Source: Wenzhouxiangella sp. (GTDB lineage: Bacteria > Pseudomonadota > Gammaproteobacteria > Xanthomonadales > Wenzhouxiangellaceae). Taken from it: a stretch of DNA of 20,253 bases. The translations under genes were made by a program, and so were the position numbers. The notes below the pieces were generated by a model that saw only the letters and a list, made by a program, of their open reading frames with translations, was not told the DNA's origin and ran no database searches. Below, piece after piece: positions 7,362 through 14,724 of the stretch (position 1 is its first letter; the number at the start of each line of letters is the position of its first letter). Location: the NCBI GenBank assembly GCA_021767625.1, contig JAASTB010000011.1, positions 1 through 20,253 on the forward strand, written 5' to 3'.

Positions 7362-9962
7362 TCACTGCCCCATTTCACGCTGCAGCTTCGACAGCCGCTC
7401 CAGGCTGTAGTCGATTTCCGGCGCGCGCTGCCCCTGCTCGCGCAGCGCCCCAGGCAGGTCCAGCCAGGCGCTGCGCAGCCGCTCGGCCCGCTCCAGGCCC
7501 ATTCCCGGCATCCGGCTGGCGGCCACACCCTGATCGCGCAGCAAGCGTACCCGATCACGCGTAACCAGGCCGGCCTCGCCGGCCAGCATCGAGCGAATCG
7601 GCGCATGCTGGCGAATGATTCGCGGGTAGTGCAATTCCAGCATGCGGCGCAGCAGCGCAGCGCTGTCGGCAACCCGCGACATGGCCAGCACCAGCGGATC
7701 CTCGTCGCCCGCACGGGGCGGATTGATCAGGGGCGCGACCAACTGCCGTTCGCGGCGATTGACGAGGTCGGCCAGCTCGGCCTGCACGGCCACTTCCATG
7801 TCGGCCGGATCGGCGGCCTCGACCGGTTCGACGCGGCGGCCGGTGACGAACCAGTCGCGCCACTCCGCGCCCTGGTCCCAATTGGCGAGCAACTCGGCCT
7901 CGGGCGTGGTCGGGGTGCTGGTGAAGTAAGTCAGACGATTCGGCACGAGGCCGGGATGGCCCTCGGGGAGATTGCTGGATACCGCGCCCCCGACGCGATC
8001 GATCGGACAATCTTCCGTCAGGATCCCCTCGTCGGCGGCACCGAAGAGGTAGTGACGCGTCTCGCTGTCGGTCAGGCGATAGCGAAAGACCGTTCGATCT
8101 GCCCCCTCGCCCGCGAACGTGCCGACCAGGTCGAAGCTCAGGCGACCGAAGTAGTCCGCCACCCGGCTGGCGCGCCGACGGGCCGGCGTCATCGAACGCT
8201 CCACCCAGCGAACCTGGTCGTAGCACAAGCGCAGCTCGCCCATCCCGACCTGGTCGGCCAGCAGGAAGGCATTGGGGAAGAGGCCGAGCAAGGCGCGGCT
8301 GACCGGCAGCTCGACCCTTGCACCGCAGGTATTTGCCTCTGGACAGGGACCGATCACAAGGTCCTGGGGTCGGTAGGCCGTAACCTGGTCGGCCGGGCCG
8401 TCCAGTTCGATGTCCGCACCCGGTCGCGTGGCATTGGCGTAGAACGACGAGCGCGCCTCGAGCAGCAGGTCTTCGACTTCAAGCAAGGCCGAGCGATGCC
8501 GCGCGATCAGGCGAACGACAGGGTCGCGGCGACTGCTGCCGCGACCCGTGACGCAATCGATCCACTCGGCATGGGCCGTGGCCTGGTCGCGCATCTGCCC
8601 GGCCAGGCGATCGACGGTGTCGCGCCAGCCGCTGCCGGTGAAGAAGACCGGCCGCTGCGAGACCCAGCGCACCAGGTGATCGGCAAGCAGCGACCACTCG
8701 AGCACGTTGATCCATTCCGGCGGCTGGCACTGCGCCTCGAGCAGCCAGTTGAGATGGCCGTCGAGATAGGCGGCCCGCTGCCAGCTCACCAGCCCTAGTT
8801 CGCGCCGGAGAAACTCGGCCGCGAACGGACCCTGCGCCCCGCCGACGAGTTCCTCGGTACCCAGGTCGCCGGCCAGCATGTCCTCCAGATTGCCCGCGCA
8901 CCGCTCGAACACCTCGCGCGGCAGGGGGCCGACGAGAAGCGGATCGGGATTGCAAGTGGAGATCACTCGCCGCACGCCCTCGCGCACGGGCTGGTCCAGG
9001 TAGAAGGCCAGGTCAGGTGCGAACAGCGCCAGGCGGGCGTAGGCGTCGGCCAGCTCGGCAATGGCCGACTGGGACGCGTGTCCGGGAGAGGCCAGGTAGT
9101 CGGCGGCATCGCCGAGCAGTGCCATCACCACCGGCAGGTCGACGTCGATCAGGCGCAATTCGGCGCCCTGCTCGCCCTCGATCGATTCCAGCCAGGTCGA
9201 CCACTCCGCCGCGATTCCGCTGGCCGGGTCGTCGACCTGGGTCAGGCGGGCCAGGGCTTCGAAAGCGGACCAGACGGCGTCGAGCAATCGTCCCGTCTCC
9301 CAGGCATGGCGCGCTTCGGCAAGGAGAACGGCATCGTGGATTTGGATGCGCTCCGCCTCCTCGGAAGCGACGGCAAGCGCGCGAACACGTTCGGCCTGCC
9401 CGCGGGCGTGGGCGACGACAGTTCCGTTACCGGCGTCGCCGTCGAGCTCGGCAAGGAGGGGGGCCCAGAATGCCTCGATCTCGGCTTTGCCCCCCTCTCC
9501 CAGGGCTTCGGCCACCCCCGACCAGACCGCATCGGTCCGGTAGGCGGCAACGACGCGCTTGCGGACCAGCTCACCGGCCGCGTGGTCGGCCTCGAGCAAT
9601 TCGCCGATCCCCCCCAACGCGGGCTGGGGGAATCCGGTCCCGGACTGTCCGAGATTGACCTCGCGCTGCCTGACCAGCCAGGCCATCAGGCCGTCGCCGA
9701 GCGACACCCGCAGCGGACCGATTCGCTCCATGGCGGGCTGCAGGCGAAGCGAGATCGACTCGACCGTCTGCTGCCAATCGTCCGGATTCTCGCCACGTTC
9801 GAGCCAGGCCGCCGCCGCCAGCGTCCGGTTCCTGGCGCGATCGGCGGTGGCCGGATGCCAGTGCAGGGCCAGTACGTCCTCGGGCAGGGGTTGTGCGTGC
9901 ACCGGGCCCGCGATGGCCCAAAGAACCAACAGCAGGCAGGCGCTTGTCAGGCCGCTTTTCAT
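7362..9962 (-). CDS. Large exported protein of unknown function (866 aa)
   Basis: I do not recognise this protein. Start ATG 9962 is preferred over GTG 10001 because a proper signal peptide begins there (MKSGLTSACLLLVLWAIAGPVHA, cut near residue 23; no lipobox). Residues about 40-510 look mostly helical, rich in Ala, Leu, Glu and Trp. Residues about 520-700 are more beta-like, and 715-866 are helical and charged. Eight cysteines in the mature part (337, 354, 412, 470, 540, 546, 580, 652) cluster in the middle, fitting disulfides in the periplasm. No catalytic motif, repeat or membrane anchor is evident. The late GLVTRDRVRLLRDQGV/PGMGLERAERLR stretch is helical. It stands alone: convergent with DUF2069, divergent from the asparaginase-like gene. 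Codon use resembles its neighbours, so recent transfer is not suggested. Confidence 0.85.
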   Translation of the reverse strand: MKSGLTSACLLLVLWAIAGPVHAQPLPEDVLALHWHPATADRARNRTLAAAAWLERGENPDDWQQTVESISLRLQPAMERIGPLRVSLGDGLMAWLVRQREVNLGQSGTGFPQPALGGIGELLEADHAAGELVRKRVVAAYRTDAVWSGVAEALGEGGKAEIEAFWAPLLAELDGDAGNGTVVAHARGQAERVRALAVASEEAERIQIHDAVLLAEARHAWETGRLLDAVWSAFEALARLTQVDDPASGIAAEWSTWLESIEGEQGAELRLIDVDLPVVMALLGDAADYLASPGHASQSAIAELADAYARLALFAPDLAFYLDQPVREGVRRVISTCNPDPLLVGPLPREVFERCAGNLEDMLAGDLGTEELVGGAQGPFAAEFLRRELGLVSWQRAAYLDGHLNWLLEAQCQPPEWINVLEWSLLADHLVRWVSQRPVFFTGSGWRDTVDRLAGQMRDQATAHAEWIDCVTGRGSSRRDPVVRLIARHRSALLEVEDLLLEARSSFYANATRPGADIELDGPADQVTAYRPQDLVIGPCPEANTCGARVELPVSRALLGLFPNAFLLADQVGMGELRLCYDQVRWVERSMTPARRRASRVADYFGRLSFDLVGTFAGEGADRTVFRYRLTDSETRHYLFGAADEGILTEDCPIDRVGGAVSSNLPEGHPGLVPNRLTYFTSTPTTPEAELLANWDQGAEWRDWFVTGRRVEPVEAADPADMEVAVQAELADLVNRRERQLVAPLINPPRAGDEDPLVLAMSRVADSAALLRRMLELHYPRIIRQHAPIRSMLAGEAGLVTRDRVRLLRDQGVAASRMPGMGLERAERLRSAWLDLPGALREQGQRAPEIDYSLERLSKLQREMGQ

Positions 9963-9974
9963 GGCCGCTATACT
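9944..9974 (+). promoter_or_regulatory. Putative promoter of asparaginase-like gene
   Basis: TTGTCA (9944-9949) and TATACT (9969-9974) each match consensus at five of six bases, but the spacer is 19 bases, longer than optimal. Transcription would start near 9981. The -35 lies in the first codons of the opposing 866-residue gene, so the two genes share a 74-base divergent region. Confidence 0.4.
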
Positions 9975-10036
9975 ACCCGAACGCCCGCGCTGCCCGCGCA
10001 TCGACCATTCACTCGTAAGACCATCGGGAAGACGTC

Positions 10037-10525
10037 TTGAAGAAGCTCAACATCCTCACCACCGGCGGCACGATCGACAAGATCTACTACGACGACAAGT
10101 CCGACTACCAGATCGGCGAACCGGAGATCGGACGCATCCTCAAGGCCATGAACGTTGCCTTCGACTGGGAGATTCGCGCCCTGCTGCGCAAGGACTCGCT
10201 GAACATGTCCGACGAGGATCGCGACCTGATCCGCCAGGCCATCATGACCAGCAACGACAGCCACTTCCTGATCACCCACGGCACCGACACGATGGTCGAA
10301 ACCGCCGCCGCCCTGGGCGATGTCGGCGAACGCGTGATCGTGATGACCGGCGCGCTCAATCCCGCGCGCTTCATCGACTCGGATGCGGTGTTCAACATCG
10401 GCTGCGCCGTCGGCGCCGTCCAGGCGCTGCCGCCGGGCGTGTGGATCGCCATGAACGGCCGCATCTGGGATCCGAAGACGGTGCGCAAGAATCGCTCGGC
10501 CAATCGCTTCGAAGCGGTGGGTTAA
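10037..10525 (+). CDS. Stand-alone asparaginase N-terminal-domain protein
   Basis: A 162-residue cytoplasmic protein matching only the N-terminal domain of the bacterial L-asparaginase family (PF00710); full enzymes have about 330 residues. LTTGGTIDK holds the nucleophile T12, and ITHGTDTM holds the T83-D84 pair. The lysine completing the usual triad (K162 of E. coli AnsB) aligns by eye with R99 in GERVIVMTGA. Short single-domain members are known in gammaproteobacteria, so this is probably not a truncation, and there is no continuation after the stop in any frame. The start is TTG 10037, the only start that keeps the conserved MKKLNILTTGG opening, with GGGAA at 10026-10030. Activity on asparagine is not assured. 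Confidence 0.88.
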   Translation: MKKLNILTTGGTIDKIYYDDKSDYQIGEPEIGRILKAMNVAFDWEIRALLRKDSLNMSDEDRDLIRQAIMTSNDSHFLITHGTDTMVETAAALGDVGERVIVMTGALNPARFIDSDAVFNIGCAVGAVQALPPGVWIAMNGRIWDPKTVRKNRSANRFEAVG

Positions 10526-10556
10526 GGCCGCTTGCGCGGCGTTCGTTGGTTTTTTG
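10526..10556 (+). terminator. Hairpin plus T-rich tract after asparaginase-like gene
   Basis: Immediately after the TAA stop, GCCGC-TTGC-GCGGC forms a 5-base stem (10527-10540), followed by a T-rich stretch that ends in a run of six T. It reads as an intrinsic terminator and forms the outer end of the inverted repeat at 10526-10797. Confidence 0.55.
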
Positions 10557-10766
10557 GTTTGTTGGTTTTTTGGTTCGGCGCGTTGCCTGTTGGAGCCCTG
10601 AGCGAGGTTGCTGCTGCAGGGCGCTAAGGGGGGTCTCGACAAGTCAACGGCTAGCCGACGGCTCCGTCCGATGACCGCGAAGTGCCGCGGCCCCACAGCG
10701 TGCGGTCACGCCTGCCTGACTCAGACCCCGAAGCGTAAAGCGCCTACAACCAACGAACCAACGAAC

Positions 10767-10797
10767 CAAGAAACCAACGAACGCCGCGAAAGCGGCC
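10767..10797 (-). terminator. Hairpin plus T-rich tract after gcvT
   Basis: Read on the minus strand, GCCGC-TTTC-GCGGC (10796-10783; GCCGC-GAAA-GCGGC on the + strand) is followed by GTTCGTTGGTTTCTTG. It begins 8 bases after the gcvT stop and mirrors the terminator of the opposing gene. The T-tract is interrupted, so efficiency is uncertain. Confidence 0.45.
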
Positions 10798-10805
10798 GCG
10801 CGTCG

Positions 10806-11879
10806 TCAGACGCGGACCTTCCCCTGCCGCACGAACGGCGGCTTGACCACGCGGGCGCTCAGCTTGCGCCCGCGCAACTCGACTTCCACCTCGTCGAACT
10901 CGCCGGCGGGAATGCGCGCCAGGGCGACCGGGCACTGGGTGCTGGGTCCGAAAACGCCGCTGGTCACCTGGCCCTCGCCGGCCGGGGTGTGGACCACTGC
11001 GCCGGTGCGTGGGATGCCGCCGCGCCCGAGCACCAGTCCGACCAACTGCCGGGGAACGCCTTCTTCCTTCTGGCGCTCGAGGGCCTTGCGGCCGATGAAG
11101 TCGCGGTCTTCGGGGTCGAAGGCCACGGTCCAGCCCAGGTTTGATTCCAGCGGCGTGGTCGTGGTGTCCATATCCTGGCCGTAGAGGTTGAGCCCGGCTT
11201 CAAGACGGAGGCTGTCTCGCGCGCCCAGGCCGCAGGGCTTGACGCCGGTTTCGACCAGGGCCTGCCAGAAGCCCTCTGCTTCCCCGGCGGGCAGCAGCAC
11301 CTCGAAGCCGTCCTCGCCGGTGTAGCCGGTGCGAGCGATGAAGTAGTCGCCATGGCTGGTCGCCCGGAAGGGCTTGAGCGATTCGGCCTGGCGTGCGTCG
11401 AGCACGTCGATCACCTTCTCGCGCGCTTCGGGTCCCTGGACGGCGATCATGGCGAGATCGTCGCGCTCGACGATCTCGACGTCGAAATCGGCGGCAACCC
11501 GTCGCATCCAGGCCAGGTCGTTTTCGCGCGTGGCCGCGTTGACCACGGTGCGGAAAAAGTCGTCCTCGAGCCAGTAGGTGATCAGGTCGTCGATGACCCC
11601 GCCGGTTTCGTCGAGCATGCAACCGTAGAGCGCCTGGCCCTTCTCGCCGAGCTTGGCGACATCGTTGGCCAGCAGGCGGCGCAGGAAGTCGCGCGCCTGG
11701 GCGCCGTGGATATCGACCACGGTCATGTGCGAGACGTCGAACATGCCGGCAGCCTCGCGCACGGACTGGTGCTCTTCGATCTGTGAGCCGTAGTGGATCG
11801 GCAGTTCCCATCCGGCGAAGTCGACCATCTTGCCGCCGGCTTCGAGGTGGGCGGCGTGGAGCGGGGTCTTGGAACTCAT
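10806..11879 (-). CDS. gcvT: Aminomethyltransferase, glycine cleavage T protein
   Basis: GcvT takes the aminomethyl group from lipoyl-GcvH and passes the methylene to tetrahydrofolate, releasing ammonia, in the cytoplasmic glycine cleavage system. The 357 residues match the family. Visible signatures are the MVDFAGWELPIHYGSQIEEH opening, FDVSHM, LYGCMLDETGGVIDDLI with catalytic D97, YTGEDGFEVLLP, GLGARDSLRLEAGL and the C-terminal GVFGPSTQCPVALARI region. gcvH and gcvP are not in the window. Upstream, 36 bases away, ends the iron permease gene; a consensus -10 in that gap suggests its own promoter. SHMT-like relatives (dimethylglycine oxidases) are longer, so GcvT is the best call. Confidence 0.97.
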   Translation of the reverse strand: MSSKTPLHAAHLEAGGKMVDFAGWELPIHYGSQIEEHQSVREAAGMFDVSHMTVVDIHGAQARDFLRRLLANDVAKLGEKGQALYGCMLDETGGVIDDLITYWLEDDFFRTVVNAATRENDLAWMRRVAADFDVEIVERDDLAMIAVQGPEAREKVIDVLDARQAESLKPFRATSHGDYFIARTGYTGEDGFEVLLPAGEAEGFWQALVETGVKPCGLGARDSLRLEAGLNLYGQDMDTTTTPLESNLGWTVAFDPEDRDFIGRKALERQKEEGVPRQLVGLVLGRGGIPRTGAVVHTPAGEGQVTSGVFGPSTQCPVALARIPAGEFDEVEVELRGRKLSARVVKPPFVRQGKVRV

Positions 11880-11914
11880 AGTCGTCTCATTGCCTGGTCA
11901 GAATCAAAGCCGGC

Positions 11915-11920
11915 ATTATA
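11915..11920 (-). promoter_or_regulatory. Consensus -10 (TATAAT) upstream of gcvT
   Basis: Minus-strand TATAAT spans the stop codon of the permease gene and lies 35 bases before the gcvT ATG. No good -35 is found 16-18 bases upstream (CCGGTC at the 17-base position), so the promoter may be weak or need an activator. Confidence 0.35.
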
Positions 11921-13523
11921 TCGCCCGTACGCGCCCCGACCGGATCAGTACGGCAACCGGAATGGCGCCCAGCAGCACCAGGATCAGCGCGGGCACGGCC
12001 GCCATTTCCCACTGACCTTCGGCCGTGAGTTCGTAGATGCGAACCGCCAGCGTCTCCCAGCCGAATGGCCGCAGCATCAGCGTGGCCGGCATTTCCTTGG
12101 CGACTTCGACGAGTGCGAGCAGGAAGGCGGTTACCAGCCCGGGCCACAGCAGCGGCAGGTTGACGCGCCAGAGGCGATACCAGCGCGGCACACCCAGGCT
12201 GCGGGCGACCTCGACGTACTGCGGACGGATCCGCCCGGCGACGCTGTCGAGCGGGCCCCAGGCCGCCCGGAGGAATCGGATCAGGTAGGCCATGACCAGC
12301 GCGGCCATGCCCCCGGCCAGGCTGGTCCCGGCAAATTGGTCGAACTGGAGAAAGGCGAGCATGATCGCCACCGCCAGCACGGTGCCCGGGATGGCATAGC
12401 CCAGGGCCGCCACCTCGCCAAGCAGTTGCTGGCGGCGCGAAGTCCGGTAAGTCGCGGCCAGGAGCAGCAGGCCGCCCAGCACGACCGCCAGGGCGCCGGA
12501 CAGGCCCAGCACCATGGTGTTGAACACCACGCCGACGATGCGGGCGTCGAGCAGGTCGGACATCTGCGGCCAGGCCCACACGAGAAGCTGGAGCAGGGGC
12601 AGCACGACGCCGACCAGCAGCACCGCGAACTGCAGCGCGGTGGCCAGCCAGCCGCGCAGTCCGCCCAGGCGGATGCGGTGGCCGGTCGGTCGCCGCTCGG
12701 ACTGCACCACGCGGCTGCTGCGGCAGAATCGTTCGATGCCCAGCAACAGCAGCACGAAAAGCATCAGGATCGAAGCCAGCTGCACGGCGGCTGTGAGATT
12801 GAACATGCCCAGCCAGGTGCGGTAGATGGCCGTCGTGAAGGTGTCGAAGCCGTAGATGGACACGGCGCCGAAATCGGCCAGGGTTTCCATCAGAGCCAGG
12901 GCCAGGCCCGCCACGACGGCCGGCCGGGCCATGGGCAGACTGACCCGGAAGAAGGTTCGCACCGGGCCCTGTCCGAGGCTGCGCGAAGCCTCGAAGGCGG
13001 CCAGCCCGCCGCCGACGAAGGCCGCCCGGGCCAGCAGGTACACGTAGGGGTAGAAAGCCAGCACCAGGATGAAAAGAACCCCGCCCGGTCGGCTGATCGC
13101 CTCGAGCAGCGCGGGCGAGGAACCGAACCAGTCGCGCCAGGCCGTCTGGATCGGGCCGGCGTAATCGAGCATGCCCAGGTAGATGAAGGCCAGCACGTAG
13201 GTCGGGAACGCCAGGGGGAGCACCAGCAGCGGATCGAGAATCCGGCGGAACGGATACTCGCAGCAGGCCGACAGCCAGGCCAGGCCGACACCGAGGACGG
13301 CCACCCCGACGCCCACGACGACCATCATCAGGGCGGTGTGGCCGACCAGCCGCGGCAGCAGGTAGCGCGAGAGATGTTGCCAGATGTCGGGCTGGGGCTG
13401 TACCCAGCTGGTCATCAGCATCAGCAGGGGGATGCCGACGAGCAGCAGCAGCGGGCCGATCAGCCAGCGCCGATCGGCCCGCGGCCGCAGCCGGAAGGGA
13501 ATCGCTTCAGCGGTAGCCGGCAC
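11916..13523 (-). CDS. fbpB: Iron(III) ABC transporter permease (FbpB/SfuB-like)
   Basis: A 535-residue inner-membrane permease with two fused BPD_transp_1 halves, the arrangement of FbpB/SfuB/CysTW-like ferric importers. Each half has an EAA loop that contacts the ATPase: EASRSLGQGPVRTFFRVSLP (about 178-197) and EVARSLGVPRWYRLWRVNLP (about 438-457). Around 12 hydrophobic segments are spread over the length. The start is GTG 13523, overlapping the stop of the binding-protein gene by 17 bases, so both are translated from one mRNA under the Fur-like promoter. No ATPase gene (FbpC) follows; gcvT comes next. Thiamine or spermidine permeases are alternatives by fold, but the binding protein and Fur site favour iron. 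Confidence 0.93.
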   Translation of the reverse strand: MPATAEAIPFRLRPRADRRWLIGPLLLLVGIPLLMLMTSWVQPQPDIWQHLSRYLLPRLVGHTALMMVVVGVGVAVLGVGLAWLSACCEYPFRRILDPLLVLPLAFPTYVLAFIYLGMLDYAGPIQTAWRDWFGSSPALLEAISRPGGVLFILVLAFYPYVYLLARAAFVGGGLAAFEASRSLGQGPVRTFFRVSLPMARPAVVAGLALALMETLADFGAVSIYGFDTFTTAIYRTWLGMFNLTAAVQLASILMLFVLLLLGIERFCRSSRVVQSERRPTGHRIRLGGLRGWLATALQFAVLLVGVVLPLLQLLVWAWPQMSDLLDARIVGVVFNTMVLGLSGALAVVLGGLLLLAATYRTSRRQQLLGEVAALGYAIPGTVLAVAIMLAFLQFDQFAGTSLAGGMAALVMAYLIRFLRAAWGPLDSVAGRIRPQYVEVARSLGVPRWYRLWRVNLPLLWPGLVTAFLLALVEVAKEMPATLMLRPFGWETLAVRIYELTAEGQWEMAAVPALILVLLGAIPVAVLIRSGRVRAI

Positions 13524-14586
13524 GATCCATCAGGCGCACGGCCTGGGCCTGGCGCTCGCCGGCGATCTGCAGCGGCGTGTCGTCCGCGCGGTACTCGCCC
13601 CACTCCTTGACGATGCCCCGCGGCTCGACGCTCGGATTCACGGGGAACTCGAGGTTGTTCTGCGCGAACTCGGCCTGCGCCTCGGGCGAAGCCAACCACT
13701 CGAGCAGGGCCAGGGCGGCTTCCGGGCGCGGAGCGTGGCGGGTAATGCCTGCGCCGGAGATATTGACGTGTGTGCCGGTCGTGTCCTGGTTGGCCCAGAA
13801 CAGCCGGACCGGATAATCCGCATCCTCGGCCAGCTTTCGGCCCAGGTAGTAGCTGTTGACGATGCCCACGTCGCACTGACCGGCTGCGATCGCCTCGATC
13901 AGGCGGGTGTCGGACGAAAAGGGCTCGGTCGCGAGGTTGTCGACCCAGCCGCGCACGATTTCTTCCGCGTGTTCTTCGCCGTGGTGTTCGATCAGCATGG
14001 CGACCAGCGACTGGTTGTAGACCTTCTGCGAGGTACGCAGGCACAGGCGACCCGCCCACTCTTCCTCGGCCAGCGCCTCGTAGGTCGAGAGCGCCTCGGC
14101 GTCCACTCGCTCCGGGTGGTAGACGATGGTGCGTGCGCGCACCGACAGGCCGTACCAGCGGCCCTGGTCGTCGCGCAGCGCTTCGGGCACCGCGCGGACC
14201 AGCGACTCCGACTCGACCGGCCGCAGCAGGCCGCGCTGTGCAGCGTGCCAGAGATTGCCGGCATCGACGGTCATGAACAGGTCGGCGACGGTCTGGTCGT
14301 CCTCGGCGTCGAGGCGTTCGATCAGGGCCGCCTCGCTGTCGTTGATGTAATCGATGTCGATGCCGGTCTCTTCGGTGTAGCGATTGAACAGCGGCTCGAT
14401 CAGGTGCGGCTGGCGCGAGGTGTAGACCACCAGGCGCGCAGGCTCGGCCGCGGCTGGCTCGGCGGTTTCGAGATTTTCGGCCTCGACCGCTTCGGTTCCG
14501 GCGGCCTGCGGCGCTTCGCTGCCGCTTTCGTCAGGACCGCAGGCGACGAGCAGGGCCAGCAACAGGGCGGAAAGAAGGATACGCAT
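13507..14586 (-). CDS. fbpA: Iron(III) ABC transporter substrate-binding lipoprotein
   Basis: A 359-residue periplasmic binding protein of the FbpA/SfuA/IdiA class. The N-terminus has a lipobox (LLVAC, C16), so it should be a lipoprotein held at the membrane, followed by an acidic, Ala/Glu-rich linker to about residue 50. The fold then opens with LVVYTSRQPHLIEPLFNRYTEETGI, as in ferric-binding proteins. The twin tyrosine of the iron site is Y246-Y247 in NSYYLGRK, and later blocks NISGAGITRHAPRPEAALALLEWL and NNLEFPVNP are typical. It is the first gene of the operon and its stop overlaps the permease start. The upstream Fur-like site supports iron-repressed expression. The Shine-Dalgarno is weak (GTGATCC). 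Confidence 0.95.
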   Translation of the reverse strand: MRILLSALLLALLVACGPDESGSEAPQAAGTEAVEAENLETAEPAAAEPARLVVYTSRQPHLIEPLFNRYTEETGIDIDYINDSEAALIERLDAEDDQTVADLFMTVDAGNLWHAAQRGLLRPVESESLVRAVPEALRDDQGRWYGLSVRARTIVYHPERVDAEALSTYEALAEEEWAGRLCLRTSQKVYNQSLVAMLIEHHGEEHAEEIVRGWVDNLATEPFSSDTRLIEAIAAGQCDVGIVNSYYLGRKLAEDADYPVRLFWANQDTTGTHVNISGAGITRHAPRPEAALALLEWLASPEAQAEFAQNNLEFPVNPSVEPRGIVKEWGEYRADDTPLQIAGERQAQAVRLMDRAGYR

Positions 14587-14621
14587 GGGTTCGGATCACT
14601 CGATTGCGAAACGGGGCATCA

Positions 14622-14650
14622 ATTTTACTGATAACGATTTGCATTTACAA
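14622..14650 (-). promoter_or_regulatory. Putative promoter of the iron transport operon
   Basis: On the minus strand TTGTAA (14650-14645) and TAAAAT (14627-14622) are exactly 17 bases apart, matching consensus at four and five of six positions. Transcription would start near 14615, about 29 bases before the fbpA ATG. Confidence 0.6.
14630..14648. promoter_or_regulatory. Fur-box-like operator
   Basis: GATAACGATTTGCATTTAC matches the 19-base Fur consensus (GATAATGATAATCATTATC) at 13 positions. It fills the spacer between the -35 and -10 of the fbpA promoter, a classical place for iron-dependent repression. Matched by eye. Confidence 0.6.
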
Positions 14651-14724
14651 CGAGATATTCACCGCTGCAGTCTACCGCCTCGCATCCGGCCTCGCTTGAC
14701 GCGAATCAAACGCCGCCGGGCGCT

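Larger units (their letters stand above)
10526..10797. repeat. Nested inverted repeat with 8-base tandem units
   Basis: The outer arms, 10526-10580 and 10743-10797, are about 55 bases each and complementary at most positions. Each contains five tandem octamers of the form GTTYNTTG: on the + strand from 10541 (GTTCGTTG, GTTTTTTG, GTTTGTTG, GTTTTTTG, GTTCGGCG), and on the - strand reading down from 10782. Inside are further complementary pairs: GGCGCT 10620-10625 with 10739-10744, GGGGTCT 10630-10636 with 10723-10729, and TGACCGC 10672-10678 with 10702-10708. No open frame, transposase or target duplication is seen in this 280-base gap between convergent genes. It could be a miniature transposable element, a repeated intergenic palindrome or paired terminators. 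Confidence 0.8.

Noticed and set aside
9963..9975. Leaderless promoter for the 866-residue gene (minus-strand TAGTAT just before its ATG)
   Set aside because: The same bases form a better plus-strand -10 (TATACT) for the asparaginase-like gene, and no -35 fits on the minus strand.
10583..10742. Possible small RNA or tRNA in the centre of the inverted repeat
   Set aside because: No cloverleaf, no conserved tRNA arms and no recognisable RNA family; left as part of the repeat element.
11793..13610. 605-codon open frame on the + strand opposite the iron permease
   Set aside because: Same artefact; Gln/His/Gly-rich composition and no motif, and it runs through the permease and into gcvT.
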